From: an uncultured Clostridia bacterium
Lineage (GTDB): Bacteria > Bacillota > Clostridia > Oscillospirales > CAG-382
DNA: 11,820 bases
Direction: 5' to 3'
NCBI GenBank assembly: GCA_947305675.1
Contig: CAMZED010000046.1
Coordinates: 1 to 11,820, forward strand
Shown here: positions 1 to 7,498 of the stretch, piece by piece
Layout: each line of letters begins with the position of its first letter
Position numbering within the stretch: the first letter of the stretch is position 1
Position numbers and translations under genes: made by a program
Notes under the pieces: model-generated
Database searches by the model: none
What the model saw: the letters and a program-made list of their open reading frames with translations, nothing else
What the model was told of the DNA's origin: nothing

Positions 1-385
1 CAAACCATTCAGGGCTTCTGCCCGCGGTGTTCCCCTGAATTAAGAATTCATCGATAATTGCGGCGGCAAAACACACGACTGTGGATAAAAACGTCAGCTT
101 GATACTGCCTTTTGCAAAATAGACCGCAAGCGACAAAAACAGGCACAAAGCGAAATATTCCGCAAAATGCGCGCATTTACGCACAAATTTCGTAATGCTT
201 TGGCTGTCGCTTTTTATGTCGGCTTTTTCGAGCAGATCGCTTGCGACCCCGGTGAAACGCCCGCTGTCCGCCGCTGACTGTTCTCCGTTCCGCGCCGAGG
301 CGATAAAAATCAAAGTCAGCGCCAGAACGGCGAGCAGCAAAACAGCGAAAAACCCTTTTTTGTTATAGATGTTTATGGTATTCAC
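1..385 (-). CDS. VanZ-like membrane protein (3' end outside window)
   Basis: Partial gene; 128 codons are visible and the frame is still open at the window edge. Residues 11-31 form a hydrophobic segment after a short basic N-terminus (signal anchor). The VanZ-family pattern follows: RKCAHFAEY at 69-77, a second membrane segment at about 78-91, a third at about 98-111, then DEFLIQ at 112-117 and GR at 122-123. VanZ-like proteins are small multi-helix membrane proteins; the founding member gives low-level teicoplanin resistance, but most relatives have no known role, so no drug-resistance function is inferred. The start is GTG at 385-383, sharing a GTGA overlap with the recN stop; no ATG lies nearby in frame. 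This implies translational coupling to recN. In many spore formers spoIVB follows recN, so this neighbour is unusual. Confidence 0.82.
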   Translation of the reverse strand, partial: MNTINIYNKKGFFAVLLLAVLALTLIFIASARNGEQSAADSGRFTGVASDLLEKADIKSDSQSITKFVRKCAHFAEYFALCLFLSLAVYFAKGSIKLTFLSTVVCFAAAIIDEFLIQGNTAGRSPEWF

Positions 386-2049
386 TTCCTGGTCAAAAGT
401 TCGTCGGCGGCTTTTTTGACCGCTTCGGTGATATCCAGACCGCCGATTATTCTTGCAAGTTCGGCGCGTCTGCCGTCGGTATCCAGCGTTTCGACGCGCG
501 TCTCGGTCCTGCCGTCGACGACCCCTTTGGATATCTTTATATGAGCGTCGGCTTTCGAAGCGATTATCGCCGAATGAGTAACGCAGATCACCTGCGTTTT
601 GCCGCCGTCCGCGGCGCGTTTGAGCCTTATACCGAGTTTTTCGGCGGTACTGCCCGAAACGCCGGAATCTATCTCGTCGAAAATAAGCGTGCCTATCGAT
701 TCGGTATCGGCAAAAACGCATTTAAGGCAGAGCATTATGCGCGAAAGCTCGCCGCCCGAGGCGATTTTTGCCATCGGCTTCGGGAGTTCGCCTTTGTTCG
801 CGCTTATCAAAAACTCGGCTCTGTCGCACCCGTCGGGAGCGAATTCTTTGCGCGACATATCAACGTAGAAAGTCACCGCCGGCATATCCAAAGCCGCAAG
901 TTCTTCGGTAACGCGGGCGCAAAGCCTTTTTGCTGCTTCCGCGCGTGAACGCGTAAGTTCCGCGGCGGACAAAACAAGCTCATCGGTCTGCGATACAAGC
1001 AGCTTGTTCAGCCGTTCAAGTTCTTCTTCGCCGTGTTCGATCGCGTCGAGTTCGCTTTGCCACGATTCAAGAAGCTCCTCAAACCCGTCGCTTTCGGTTT
1101 TATATTTATTTTCTAACTTTTTGATCGTTTCTATTCTGGTTTCGACTTCGTCCAGGCGTTTTGCGGCGTTTTCGCCGTCGGAATCGACGTACTGTCTCAC
1201 TCCGTCGGCAATATCCGTAATCTCGTATTTCGCGCTTTCGAGCCTTGAGGCGAGTTCCGCTGCGTCGGGGATTATCCCTTCAAGCGCCGAAACAAGTCCG
1301 TAAGCCTGTTGGATCGCTTCCGCCGCGGCGCCTTCGCGCCCGTAAAGCGCGTCATAAGCTATGGCACAGTTGGAAATTATTTTTTCGCTGTTGGCGAGGA
1401 TCCTGCGTTCCGATTCGAGTTTTTCTTTTTCGCCCGGGGCGACCGCGGCGCTTTTCAGTTCGGATATGCGGTATCTGAGCATATCCGCTTTGAATTCTTT
1501 TTCGCGTTCGTCGGTGTTAAGGCTGTCTATCCTGCGTTTTGTTTCGCAATACAAGCGATATTTTTCGGCGTAATCAGCGCGCTCGGCGGCGTTTTTCGCA
1601 AACGAATCGAGCATCGTCATCTGGCGTTCCACGTCGGCGAACGCCTGGGTATCCTGTTGGCCGTGTATCGAAAGCAGCAGCGAAACCGCACTTTTAAGCC
1701 GCGAAAGCGGAACGCTCCGCCCGTTTATCTTTGCGCCGGATCTCCCGTCGCGGCTCAGCCGGCGCGTCACCGTCACGGTTCCGTCGTCCTCGGGGAACAC
1801 CTCACAATCGGCAAGCAGTTTTATTGTCAGACCGTCGTCGACGAAAAAAATCCCTTCGACAAGCGCCTCGTCCTCGCCGGTGCGGATAATATCGCGGTCG
1901 CTGCGCGCGCCGCACAACAGCCCGAGCGAATCAATAATAATGCTTTTGCCCGCGCCTGTCTCGCCCGTAAACGCGCAAAAACCGGCAGGCGGTTCCAACT
2001 GAAGCCGCTTTATAAGCGCTATATTCTCGATATAAACCGATTGAAGCAT
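382..2049 (-). CDS. recN: DNA repair protein RecN
   Basis: RecN is an SMC-like ATPase that acts early in double-strand break repair, gathering and bridging DNA ends. The 555-residue length is normal for the family. Visible motifs are Walker A GETGAGKS at 29-36, HGQQD at 129-133, a long charged coiled-coil middle (about 150-360) interrupted by the RecN hinge region, the ABC signature SGGELS starting at 431, Walker B LIFDEID ending at 461, and the switch histidine in VTH at 490-492. All ATPase parts are present, so the gene looks intact. It starts with ATG six bases after the argR stop, with only a weak AGGG upstream, and ends in a 4-base GTGA overlap with the VanZ-like gene. The argR-recN order is common in Bacillota. 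Confidence 0.97.
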   Translation of the reverse strand: MLQSVYIENIALIKRLQLEPPAGFCAFTGETGAGKSIIIDSLGLLCGARSDRDIIRTGEDEALVEGIFFVDDGLTIKLLADCEVFPEDDGTVTVTRRLSRDGRSGAKINGRSVPLSRLKSAVSLLLSIHGQQDTQAFADVERQMTMLDSFAKNAAERADYAEKYRLYCETKRRIDSLNTDEREKEFKADMLRYRISELKSAAVAPGEKEKLESERRILANSEKIISNCAIAYDALYGREGAAAEAIQQAYGLVSALEGIIPDAAELASRLESAKYEITDIADGVRQYVDSDGENAAKRLDEVETRIETIKKLENKYKTESDGFEELLESWQSELDAIEHGEEELERLNKLLVSQTDELVLSAAELTRSRAEAAKRLCARVTEELAALDMPAVTFYVDMSRKEFAPDGCDRAEFLISANKGELPKPMAKIASGGELSRIMLCLKCVFADTESIGTLIFDEIDSGVSGSTAEKLGIRLKRAADGGKTQVICVTHSAIIASKADAHIKISKGVVDGRTETRVETLDTDGRRAELARIIGGLDITEAVKKAADELLTRK

Positions 2050-2055
2050 AGATTT

Positions 2056-2502
2056 TTACCCTATCGCCCGCGTTATTTTTTCGGTGATCGCGGCGGCGCG
2101 TTCGTTATCCGCCACGATTATCAACAACGTATCGTCGCCGGCAAGCGTTCCGACAACGTCGTCGTATTCCATTGCGTCGACCGCCGCGCCCGCGGCGCTT
2201 CCCATACCGGGGATGGTTTTTATTACAATAAGGTTGTTCGCGCGTTTTATGTGCAGAGTTGCCTGGCGCAGAATCGAATTAAAGGTGTTCGCCTCGCCTG
2301 ACTTGCCGGTGCTTATGCGGTAGCGGCTTATTCCGTTTTCGTCAGGGTATTTGGCAATGCCGAGTTCGGCCATATCGCGCGAGACGGTCGCCTGCGTGAC
2401 GTTATATCCCATCTCGTTCAGCCTGCGCTTGATGTCTTCCTGTGTCGTTATTATTTCTTCTTTTATCAGTTCAACAAGTTTCGCCTGCCTGATTTCTTTC
2501 AT
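2056..2502 (-). CDS. argR: arginine repressor ArgR/AhrC
   Basis: Arginine-dependent transcription regulator that works as a hexamer, repressing arginine synthesis genes and, in Bacillus, activating catabolic ones. At 148 residues it has the family's usual size. The N-terminal winged helix-turn-helix (about 1-70) includes TQATVSRD at 36-43, the recognition-helix motif. The C-terminal oligomerisation and arginine-binding domain includes IPGMGSAAGAAVDA at 97-110 and GTLAGDDT at 118-125, whose aspartates contact arginine in characterised relatives. The ATG start has an AAGGG site a few bases upstream. It lies 12 bases after nadK and 6 before recN, so it is probably cotranscribed with them. I found no convincing ARG-box operator in the window. 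Confidence 0.96.
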   Translation of the reverse strand: MKEIRQAKLVELIKEEIITTQEDIKRRLNEMGYNVTQATVSRDMAELGIAKYPDENGISRYRISTGKSGEANTFNSILRQATLHIKRANNLIVIKTIPGMGSAAGAAVDAMEYDDVVGTLAGDDTLLIIVADNERAAAITEKITRAIG

Positions 2503-2514
2503 AATTACACCCTT

Positions 2515-3315
2515 CTATTTCATTTTTCGGTATAAAACGTCATAAAACGCGTCTTTTTTTATTTTTATAAGCCGCAAAGTCTTTTTTGATCTTTCGATCC
2601 CGACCGTGTCGCCGTTATCGAGCGCTGTTATGTACTGCCCGTCTGCGGTAACGGCGTTCTCGCCGTCTGCGCTCAGGTTTATTATTGATAACTTTGATCC
2701 CGGAGCAAACACCATCGCCCTCGACCCGATCGTGTGGGGGCACACCGGGCAGACGCAGAAAGCGTCGAGCTTTGTGTCGATTATCGGTCCTCCGGCGCTT
2801 AGCGCATAGGCGCTCGACCCGGTCGGCGTGGCGATTATGACGCCGTCGGCGCGGTAAGCGCATACCGTCGTTCCGTCGCAAAGCAGTTCCAACCGCGCGA
2901 TCCCCGCTTGCGGAAAGCGCGATATCACCGCTTCGTTCAGCGCGGTGAACGTGGCTTTTATCTTTTCGCCGTGCTTTACGGTAATGTCGATCAGCATTCG
3001 GTCTTCGGTATTTATATCTTCGGTCAGCGCCTTCAAAAGCGCGGTTTCTCCGCTTTCGATGCCGCTCATATACCCCAAAGTGCCGAAGTTTATGCCAAGC
3101 AGCGGGATCCCGGCTTCGATCGCAATGTGGGCGGCTTTAAGCATTGTCCCGTCTCCGCCGAGCGCGATCATAGCTTCGCAGCCGTCGGTCCCCGCCCCGG
3201 GCGCAAACCGATGCGACTTGATGCCAAACGATCCGAGCGTTGATTCGACTTTTAAGATATCTTCTTCCGAAACGTTCTTTTTTGTGTTTGGAAACAGCAG
3301 AACTTTTTTGATCAT
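2515..3315 (-). CDS. nadK: NAD kinase
   Basis: Phosphorylates NAD to NADP in the cytoplasm. The 266-residue product carries the family signatures: GGDGTML at 53-59 (phosphate donor binding), NFGTLGY at 76-82, the NE pair at 127-128, and DG at 157-158 followed by TPTGSSAY at 163-170 in the all-beta C-terminal domain. The AAAGG about 10 bases before the ATG supports the start. It lies 13 bases after tlyA and 12 before argR, the usual tlyA-nadK-argR-recN order of Bacillota. Nothing is missing or odd. Confidence 0.97.
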   Translation of the reverse strand: MIKKVLLFPNTKKNVSEEDILKVESTLGSFGIKSHRFAPGAGTDGCEAMIALGGDGTMLKAAHIAIEAGIPLLGINFGTLGYMSGIESGETALLKALTEDINTEDRMLIDITVKHGEKIKATFTALNEAVISRFPQAGIARLELLCDGTTVCAYRADGVIIATPTGSSAYALSAGGPIIDTKLDAFCVCPVCPHTIGSRAMVFAPGSKLSIINLSADGENAVTADGQYITALDNGDTVGIERSKKTLRLIKIKKDAFYDVLYRKMK

Positions 3316-3328
3316 ATCAAACGACCTT

Positions 3329-4060
3329 TCATTCTGTTTTTACGAACAGTGCAAGATATTCGGTATTGCCGTCGCCGCCTGTTACCGGCGATTTTGTGAA
3401 CCCGGTCTGCTCGAATCCGCATTCCTTCGCCGCGGACGTCAGCTTTTTGTTTATCGAAGCGATCAGTTTTCCGTCGGTATCGTGAACTATTCCGCCTTTG
3501 CCGACGTGTTCGCGCCCCGCCTCGAATTGAGGTTTTACCAGCGTTATCATAATTTTTCCGGCGGGCAGAACGTCCGCACAGGCGGGGTATATAAGCGATT
3601 GCGATATGAACGAAACGTCCATTGTTATTATGTCTATCCCGCGTTCGAAATCGGTTCTCTTCGCACTGCGCGCGTTGAAATTCTCGATGCACTTCACGCG
3701 GCTGTCTCCGCGCAGCGAGTTATCGAGCTGGCCGCTGCCGACGTCAAGCGCATAAACGAACGCGGCGCCGCGTTTCAGCAGACAATCGGTAAAACCGCCG
3801 GTAGAAGCGCCGATATCGAGCGCGCACGCCCCGCCGACTCCGATCCCGAAAACGTCAAGAGCGTGTTCCAGCTTCTCCCCCGCGCGTGATACGTAGCGCC
3901 CGGTTTCCGATGCTTCGATCGCTTCGTTCCCGGTCACCTCGAAAGCCGGGGCGGTCACCTTTCTGCCGTCGATTTTCACCGCTCCGCTTTTTATCGCCGC
4001 CGAAGCCCTGCTCCTGCTTTTATAAAAGCCTTTTCCGGCAAGAAAAACGTCAAGTCTCAT
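3329..4060 (-). CDS. tlyA: TlyA-family rRNA 2'-O-methyltransferase
   Basis: TlyA proteins use S-adenosylmethionine to 2'-O-methylate cytidines in 16S and/or 23S rRNA; older records call them hemolysin A. The 243 residues comprise an S4 RNA-binding domain (about 1-60), the linker RYVSRAGEKL at 55-64, and an FtsJ-type Rossmann methyltransferase with SAM loop LDIGASTGGFTD at 81-92. A K-D-K-E catalytic set can be proposed at K63, D148 (in TMDVSFIS), K176 (in LVKPQFE) and E234 (in NTEY). The ATG overlaps the end of dxs by 11 bases, so translation is probably coupled. Which rRNA is modified cannot be told from the sequence; the haemolytic role is not implied. Confidence 0.94.
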   Translation of the reverse strand: MRLDVFLAGKGFYKSRSRASAAIKSGAVKIDGRKVTAPAFEVTGNEAIEASETGRYVSRAGEKLEHALDVFGIGVGGACALDIGASTGGFTDCLLKRGAAFVYALDVGSGQLDNSLRGDSRVKCIENFNARSAKRTDFERGIDIITMDVSFISQSLIYPACADVLPAGKIMITLVKPQFEAGREHVGKGGIVHDTDGKLIASINKKLTSAAKECGFEQTGFTKSPVTGGDGNTEYLALFVKTE

Positions 4061-5912
4061 CGCCCGCCGCCTTTATTATCGCTCCGGCGATCTTTTCCGC
4101 CGAAAGACCGTATATATCGAACAGTTCGGAATTGCTGCCGTGGACGGGGAACACTCCGTCGATCGCCGCGACCGAAAACGTTTTATTTATACCGCGCTGC
4201 GCGAACCCGGCGCAGATCCGTTCTCCGATCCCGCCGTTCTTTATTCCTTCTTCAACTATGATCACGGCGTTTATGTTTTCAAGCGCCCTTTTCAGGTCGT
4301 CAAAAGGCAGCGGCGAAATTTTTACAAGCCTTATCACCCTTGTGCCGATCCCGGCGCCCGCCGCGATCTTTGCCGCTTCCACCGCGTTTTTTGTCATTCT
4401 TCCGTAGGTGACGACCGCAAATTGGACGTTTTCGCCGAAATCGCTTACGCCGACTTCTCCGCACTCCGAAAATTCACAGCCGTAATCGCCGGGATCGGAG
4501 TCTTTCGGGTAGCGGATTATCACCGGGCCGTCGGCTTTCAGCGCTTTGTCGAAGCATTCTTCAAGTGAATCGAAACTGTCGGGCGAATACACCGTAACGA
4601 ACGGGATCGCGCAGGAAAACGAAACGTCGAAAATCCCGTGGTGCGTCGGACCGTCCGATCCGACCAGTCCGGCGCGGTCGAGCATAAACACAACGTGCAG
4701 CCGCTGGATCGCCGCATCGTGCAGAAGCTGGTCGTAAGCCCTCTGCATAAAAGTGGAATAAACCGCAAAAACCGGCAGCTTTCCGCCGGCGGCAAGCCCG
4801 CAGGCGAACGTTGCGGCGTGCTGTTCGGCTATTCCGACGTCGAAAAACCGGTCGGGGAACCTTTTTGCAAAACCGCAGGTCCCGGTCCCGTCGGGCATTG
4901 CGGCGGTAATGCATACGATCCGCCCGTCTTTTTCGGCGCGGTCGCAGATCAGCTTTCCGAACCTGTCGGAAAAGCTCTCTTTCCCAGAACTCTTTATTTT
5001 TCCGGAGGCGATGTCGAATCCGCTCACTCCGTGGAACATATCCGGGTGTTCTTCAGCCGGGGTGTAGCCCTTTCCTTTGGTGGTGCAGATGTGGATCACG
5101 CTGCATTTGCCGTCGTTTTTTGCTTCTTCAAGCACGGCTTCAAGGTGCTTTTCATCGTTCCCGTCGAGCGGGCCGTAATAACTCAGCCCGAACTGTTCGA
5201 AATAATTCTGACTGAGCAAAAGCCTTTTCAGCGCGTTTTTAAAGCCGCGCGCCGCCGAAATAAGCGGTTTTCCAAGCAGGGGCACGTGCGAAAAAGCGCG
5301 TTTCACGCCGTGTTTGAACCTGAAATACTTCGCACTCGAACGGAATTTGGAAAAATATCTGCTCATACCGCCGACGTTCGGCGAGATGCTCATATCGTTG
5401 TCGTTAAGAATAATTACCAGCCGATCGATATCGGCGCAGTTGTTCAGCGCCTCGTAAATCATACCGCCGGTGAAAGCACCGTCGCCCACCACGGCGACTG
5501 TAAAAGCGTCGATCCCGTTCAGACGGTCGGCTTTTGCAATTCCGGCCGCGGCGGAGACGCTTGTCGAACTGTGTCCTGTTCCGAACGGATCGTGAACGCT
5601 TTCGTCGCGCCGCGGGAACCCCGATATCCCTCCCAGCTCGCGCAGGGTATCAAACTCTTCGTACCGCCCGGTCAGCAGTTTGTGAACGTAGCTTTGATGC
5701 CCGACGTCAAATATTATTTTGTCTTTGGGCGAATCGAAAACGCGGTGCAGAGCAATCGTAAGCTCGACAACACAAAGGTTCGATGCGAGATGCCCGCCGT
5801 TTTTCGAAACCGTTTCCAACAGCTTTTGCCTTATTTCGGAGGCAAGAAGGGGTATGTCTTCACGCCCGACCGCTTTTACGTCCGCGGGGGAGTGTATGTT
5901 TTCGAGTATCAT
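4050..5912 (-). CDS. dxs: 1-deoxy-D-xylulose-5-phosphate synthase
   Basis: First enzyme of the non-mevalonate (MEP) isoprenoid pathway: joins pyruvate and glyceraldehyde 3-phosphate using thiamine diphosphate, in the cytoplasm. The 620-residue length is normal. Visible motifs are GHQSYVHK at 71-78, GTGHSSTS at 111-118, the thiamine diphosphate/Mg motif GDGAFTGG at 143-150 with NDNDMSI at 170-176, the catalytic glutamate E363 in AEQHAATFACG, and DRAGLVGSDGPTHHGIFD at 412-429. It begins 46 bases after oapA; the only ATG that keeps the N-terminus has a poor ribosome binding site (GGAAAGG about 17 bases upstream). It overlaps tlyA by 11 bases. With ispA upstream, it supplies isoprenoid precursors for quinones and the undecaprenyl carrier. 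Confidence 0.98.
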   Translation of the reverse strand: MILENIHSPADVKAVGREDIPLLASEIRQKLLETVSKNGGHLASNLCVVELTIALHRVFDSPKDKIIFDVGHQSYVHKLLTGRYEEFDTLRELGGISGFPRRDESVHDPFGTGHSSTSVSAAAGIAKADRLNGIDAFTVAVVGDGAFTGGMIYEALNNCADIDRLVIILNDNDMSISPNVGGMSRYFSKFRSSAKYFRFKHGVKRAFSHVPLLGKPLISAARGFKNALKRLLLSQNYFEQFGLSYYGPLDGNDEKHLEAVLEEAKNDGKCSVIHICTTKGKGYTPAEEHPDMFHGVSGFDIASGKIKSSGKESFSDRFGKLICDRAEKDGRIVCITAAMPDGTGTCGFAKRFPDRFFDVGIAEQHAATFACGLAAGGKLPVFAVYSTFMQRAYDQLLHDAAIQRLHVVFMLDRAGLVGSDGPTHHGIFDVSFSCAIPFVTVYSPDSFDSLEECFDKALKADGPVIIRYPKDSDPGDYGCEFSECGEVGVSDFGENVQFAVVTYGRMTKNAVEAAKIAAGAGIGTRVIRLVKISPLPFDDLKRALENINAVIIVEEGIKNGGIGERICAGFAQRGINKTFSVAAIDGVFPVHGSNSELFDIYGLSAEKIAGAIIKAAGDET

Positions 5913-5958
5913 TATTAACGCGCAAAGCCTTTCCGCCCGGGCTCGTCACGCCGCGGGC

Positions 5959-6528
5959 TTACTTTCTGAATCCGCAAAGGACCTTCGCGGTGAACAATAC
6001 GATGTTATAACTGTATTTGAGTGCAACTGATTTGCCGATCGCCTTTAACCCGACGGTAAGCGCCGCAATAAGAGAGGTAAGGCAAAGCGTAAGCAAAAAC
6101 GCGACGTCGCTTTCGTTGGAAGAAAACAGTTTTATGGCGATCCCGGCGCCTGTCGCGCCGCTGACCACTCCGGCTATGTCGCCGACTATATCGTTGCAGA
6201 ACGAACTGACTTTTTCGGTGTTGTTGATCAACTTTACCGCTTTTTGCCCCGCTTTCAGCCTGCGCGCCGCCATTGAATTAAAAGGTTTTATGTCCGCGGT
6301 CGCTACCGCCAGTCCGATCACGTCGAAAACCACGCCGAGCGCGATCACCGCGATAAGAACCGCTACTGCGGCAAAGACCGGTAAAACCTCGATCACCCTG
6401 TCGCTCGCCGCCGAAAGCGCGGCGGTTATTACAAAACTCAGCAAAAACGCCGTAATTATCCACCGCGTCCTGCCCTTTTTCTTCTTTTGCCTTTTATTTT
6501 TGCCCCGTAAGGGCGTTTTATCGTCCAT
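5959..6528 (-). CDS. oapA: OLE-associated membrane protein OapA
   Basis: Likely OapA, the membrane protein that binds OLE RNA and holds it at the cell membrane. From the chosen ATG (6528-6526) it has 189 residues: a very basic N-terminal tail (about 4-23, with KRQKKKKGR), a membrane helix at 24-40, another at about 48-72, a central block with VFDVIGLAVATADIKPF (67-83), NSMAARR and NTEKVSSFCNDIVGDIAG (103-120), and further hydrophobic segments at about 114-133 and 142-161. The Asp-containing helices and the central block fit the OapA family as I remember it; no alignment was possible. An in-frame ATG at 6576 would add 16 residues; I prefer the later one because it overlaps the preceding frame's stop by only 11 bases and begins at the basic tail. 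It sits between the OLE RNA and dxs, the order described in Halalkalibacterium halodurans. Confidence 0.88.
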   Translation of the reverse strand: MDDKTPLRGKNKRQKKKKGRTRWIITAFLLSFVITAALSAASDRVIEVLPVFAAVAVLIAVIALGVVFDVIGLAVATADIKPFNSMAARRLKAGQKAVKLINNTEKVSSFCNDIVGDIAGVVSGATGAGIAIKLFSSNESDVAFLLTLCLTSLIAALTVGLKAIGKSVALKYSYNIVLFTAKVLCGFRK

Positions 6529-6792
6529 CTTGTTCGTTCCCGTCCGGTCCGGCCTTTCCTTTGTCCAACCCGTCATCAGGTTCCGTTGTTTTAAAATCCC
6601 CGTACTTTTTGCGAAGTGTTCCGATTACTTTCGGTATCGCGACCGACGCAATAAGGGCGATCTTCAACGGCAGGTCAAAAAACCTTCCGCGCTGATAAAA
6701 TCCGGCGAAAGCCCGACCACGCGGTACGCGGCGAAAAAAATGCCGAGAACGGCGGTCAGAACCACCGCCGCACAACAGCCAATTAAAGTCAT
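6518..6792 (-). CDS. small two-helix membrane protein, split by -1 frameshift
   Basis: I do not recognise this protein. The ATG at 6792-6790 opens a 42-codon frame: MTLIGCC, then a hydrophobic helix (about 8-26, VVLTAVLGIFFAAYRVV), ending at TGA 6666-6664. The -1 frame then continues with a second helix (DLPLKIALIASVAIPKVIGTL), KKYGDF and an acidic tail to TAA at 6520-6518. The joined product is 91 residues. The junction is exactly at T-TTT-TTG (6682-6676), a canonical X-XXY-YYZ slippery heptamer. Upstream of the junction the alternative frame gives arginine-rich nonsense, so the coding signal does switch frame there. The ribosome binding site is weak. The stop overlaps the likely oapA start by 11 bases. 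It could be a programmed frameshift, a fresh pseudogene, or a sequence with seven T's misread as six. Confidence 0.5.
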
Positions 6793-6820
6793 TCCGATTA
6801 CCGTATTCTTTTAAAAAGTA

Positions 6821-7441
6821 CAGATGGCCGCACAAGCCGTAAACCTTGTGGCATCCGGTCAAGTAGGGTTTCCCCGCCGTCTGCTGCCCGTCGCCGGTGA
6901 AGCGGTTCCCCATTAAAGACAGCGGCGGAGCATCACTGCTTCCGCGACTTGATTGCCTCATTAAGTCCACACTGCAATCCGGCTTGTGCTTTCCTGTTTT
7001 TGCACAGTCATCAGCCTAGGAGTTTTCCTCTATGGCCTTTCTTGCTGCCTAATCCTCTTTTGCAGATATGATTTCAACGGGTAATGAGCCAGGGGACGGT
7101 AGCTACTTCGTCCGCGTTTCTCCTACAGCCCGCATCCGCCATATCCACTCAAGGCAGGCTACATCTATCCACAGCATCTTTCTCTCGTACCGCGTGATAG
7201 GTTTAATCTTTAAACTGTACGTGCCTCGTTTGTGTTTACCGGGTCGCGCACAATAAAAAGCCTCCAAAGGTAAGTGGGTCATCACCGTATGCCGTTACGG
7301 CACGCCCGCAAACCTATTCTCCCAGCACCCACCCCCAATTGGCATTGGAAGCAGGCACAAGGAGCTTCATCGTTTTGCCTTTATGCGTATTTTTAGGCAC
7401 GCTTTCGACAGGGAAAGGTCAACTAGGATACTGCGCCATCC
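6821..7441 (-). ncRNA. ole: OLE RNA (ornate large extremophilic RNA)
   Basis: A stretch of about 620 bases without a credible gene, between ispA and oapA on the minus strand. OLE RNAs are about 600 nucleotides long, lie next to oapA near ispA and dxs, and form a membrane ribonucleoprotein with OapA. Seen here: a sigma-A promoter just upstream; a closing helix pairing GGATGGC (7441-7435) with GCCATCT (6828-6822); a 3' hairpin CACAAG/CTTGTG (6831-6850); GGG-GAAA-CCC (6866-6875); GCGGA-GCA/TGC-TCCGC with one bulge (6925-6945); GACTT/AAGTC (6946-6967); GTGC/GCAC (6986-7005); GGACG/CGTCC (7094-7113); GTTTAA/TTAAAC (7201-7215); TTGTG/CACAA (7230-7253); and TGCCG/CGGCA (7290-7302). There is no clear terminator at its 3' end, so it may be processed from a longer transcript. 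Family assignment rests on size, synteny and structure; no covariance-model search was run. Ends are approximate. Confidence 0.88.
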
Positions 7442-7446
7442 GGTTT

Positions 7447-7475
7447 ATTATATCACATATTATACATAAATGCAA
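7447..7475 (-). promoter_or_regulatory. sigma-A promoter of the OLE RNA, extended -10
   Basis: On the minus strand TTGCAT (7475-7470) and TATAAT (7452-7447) are separated by 17 bases, with TGA directly before the -10 (TGn extended -10). The predicted start at about 7441-7439 coincides with the first base of the RNA's closing helix. The promoter occupies the 57-base gap between ispA and the RNA, so it can drive the RNA, and by read-through oapA and dxs, independently of the upstream genes. Confidence 0.85.
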
Positions 7476-7498
7476 GTGTTTATGCATTTTTGCTTTGC

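Noticed and set aside
4638..5918. Long plus-strand frames opposite dxs, and likewise opposite recN, rluB/dacF (8558-9580, 9240-10250) and a minus-strand frame opposite galE
   Set aside because: They mirror strongly supported genes and carry no family motifs; codon bias of the true strand keeps them open.
6741..6769. Hairpin GGCGGT/ACCGCC followed by a T-run on the minus strand, as a terminator after OLE
   Set aside because: Ten bases separate the stem from the T's, and the whole element lies within the first helix of the small membrane-protein frame.
6518..6970. A single 150-codon minus-strand frame covering the OLE 3' end and the small protein
   Set aside because: Its first half is translated OLE RNA plus an arginine-rich stretch; the hydrophobic coding signal upstream of 6682 is in a different frame.
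7068..7285. Open frames of about 60 codons on both strands inside the OLE region, and the plus-strand frame at 7339-7602
   Set aside because: No ribosome binding sites, no recognisable domains, and they run through the RNA's hairpins; structured RNA explains the sequence better.
6821..7441. Group II intron, RNase P RNA, tmRNA or 6S RNA as the identity of the noncoding stretch
   Set aside because: I see no intron-encoded protein or domain V, no RNase P core pattern beyond a chance GAGGAAA, and no tRNA-like ends; size and neighbours fit OLE.
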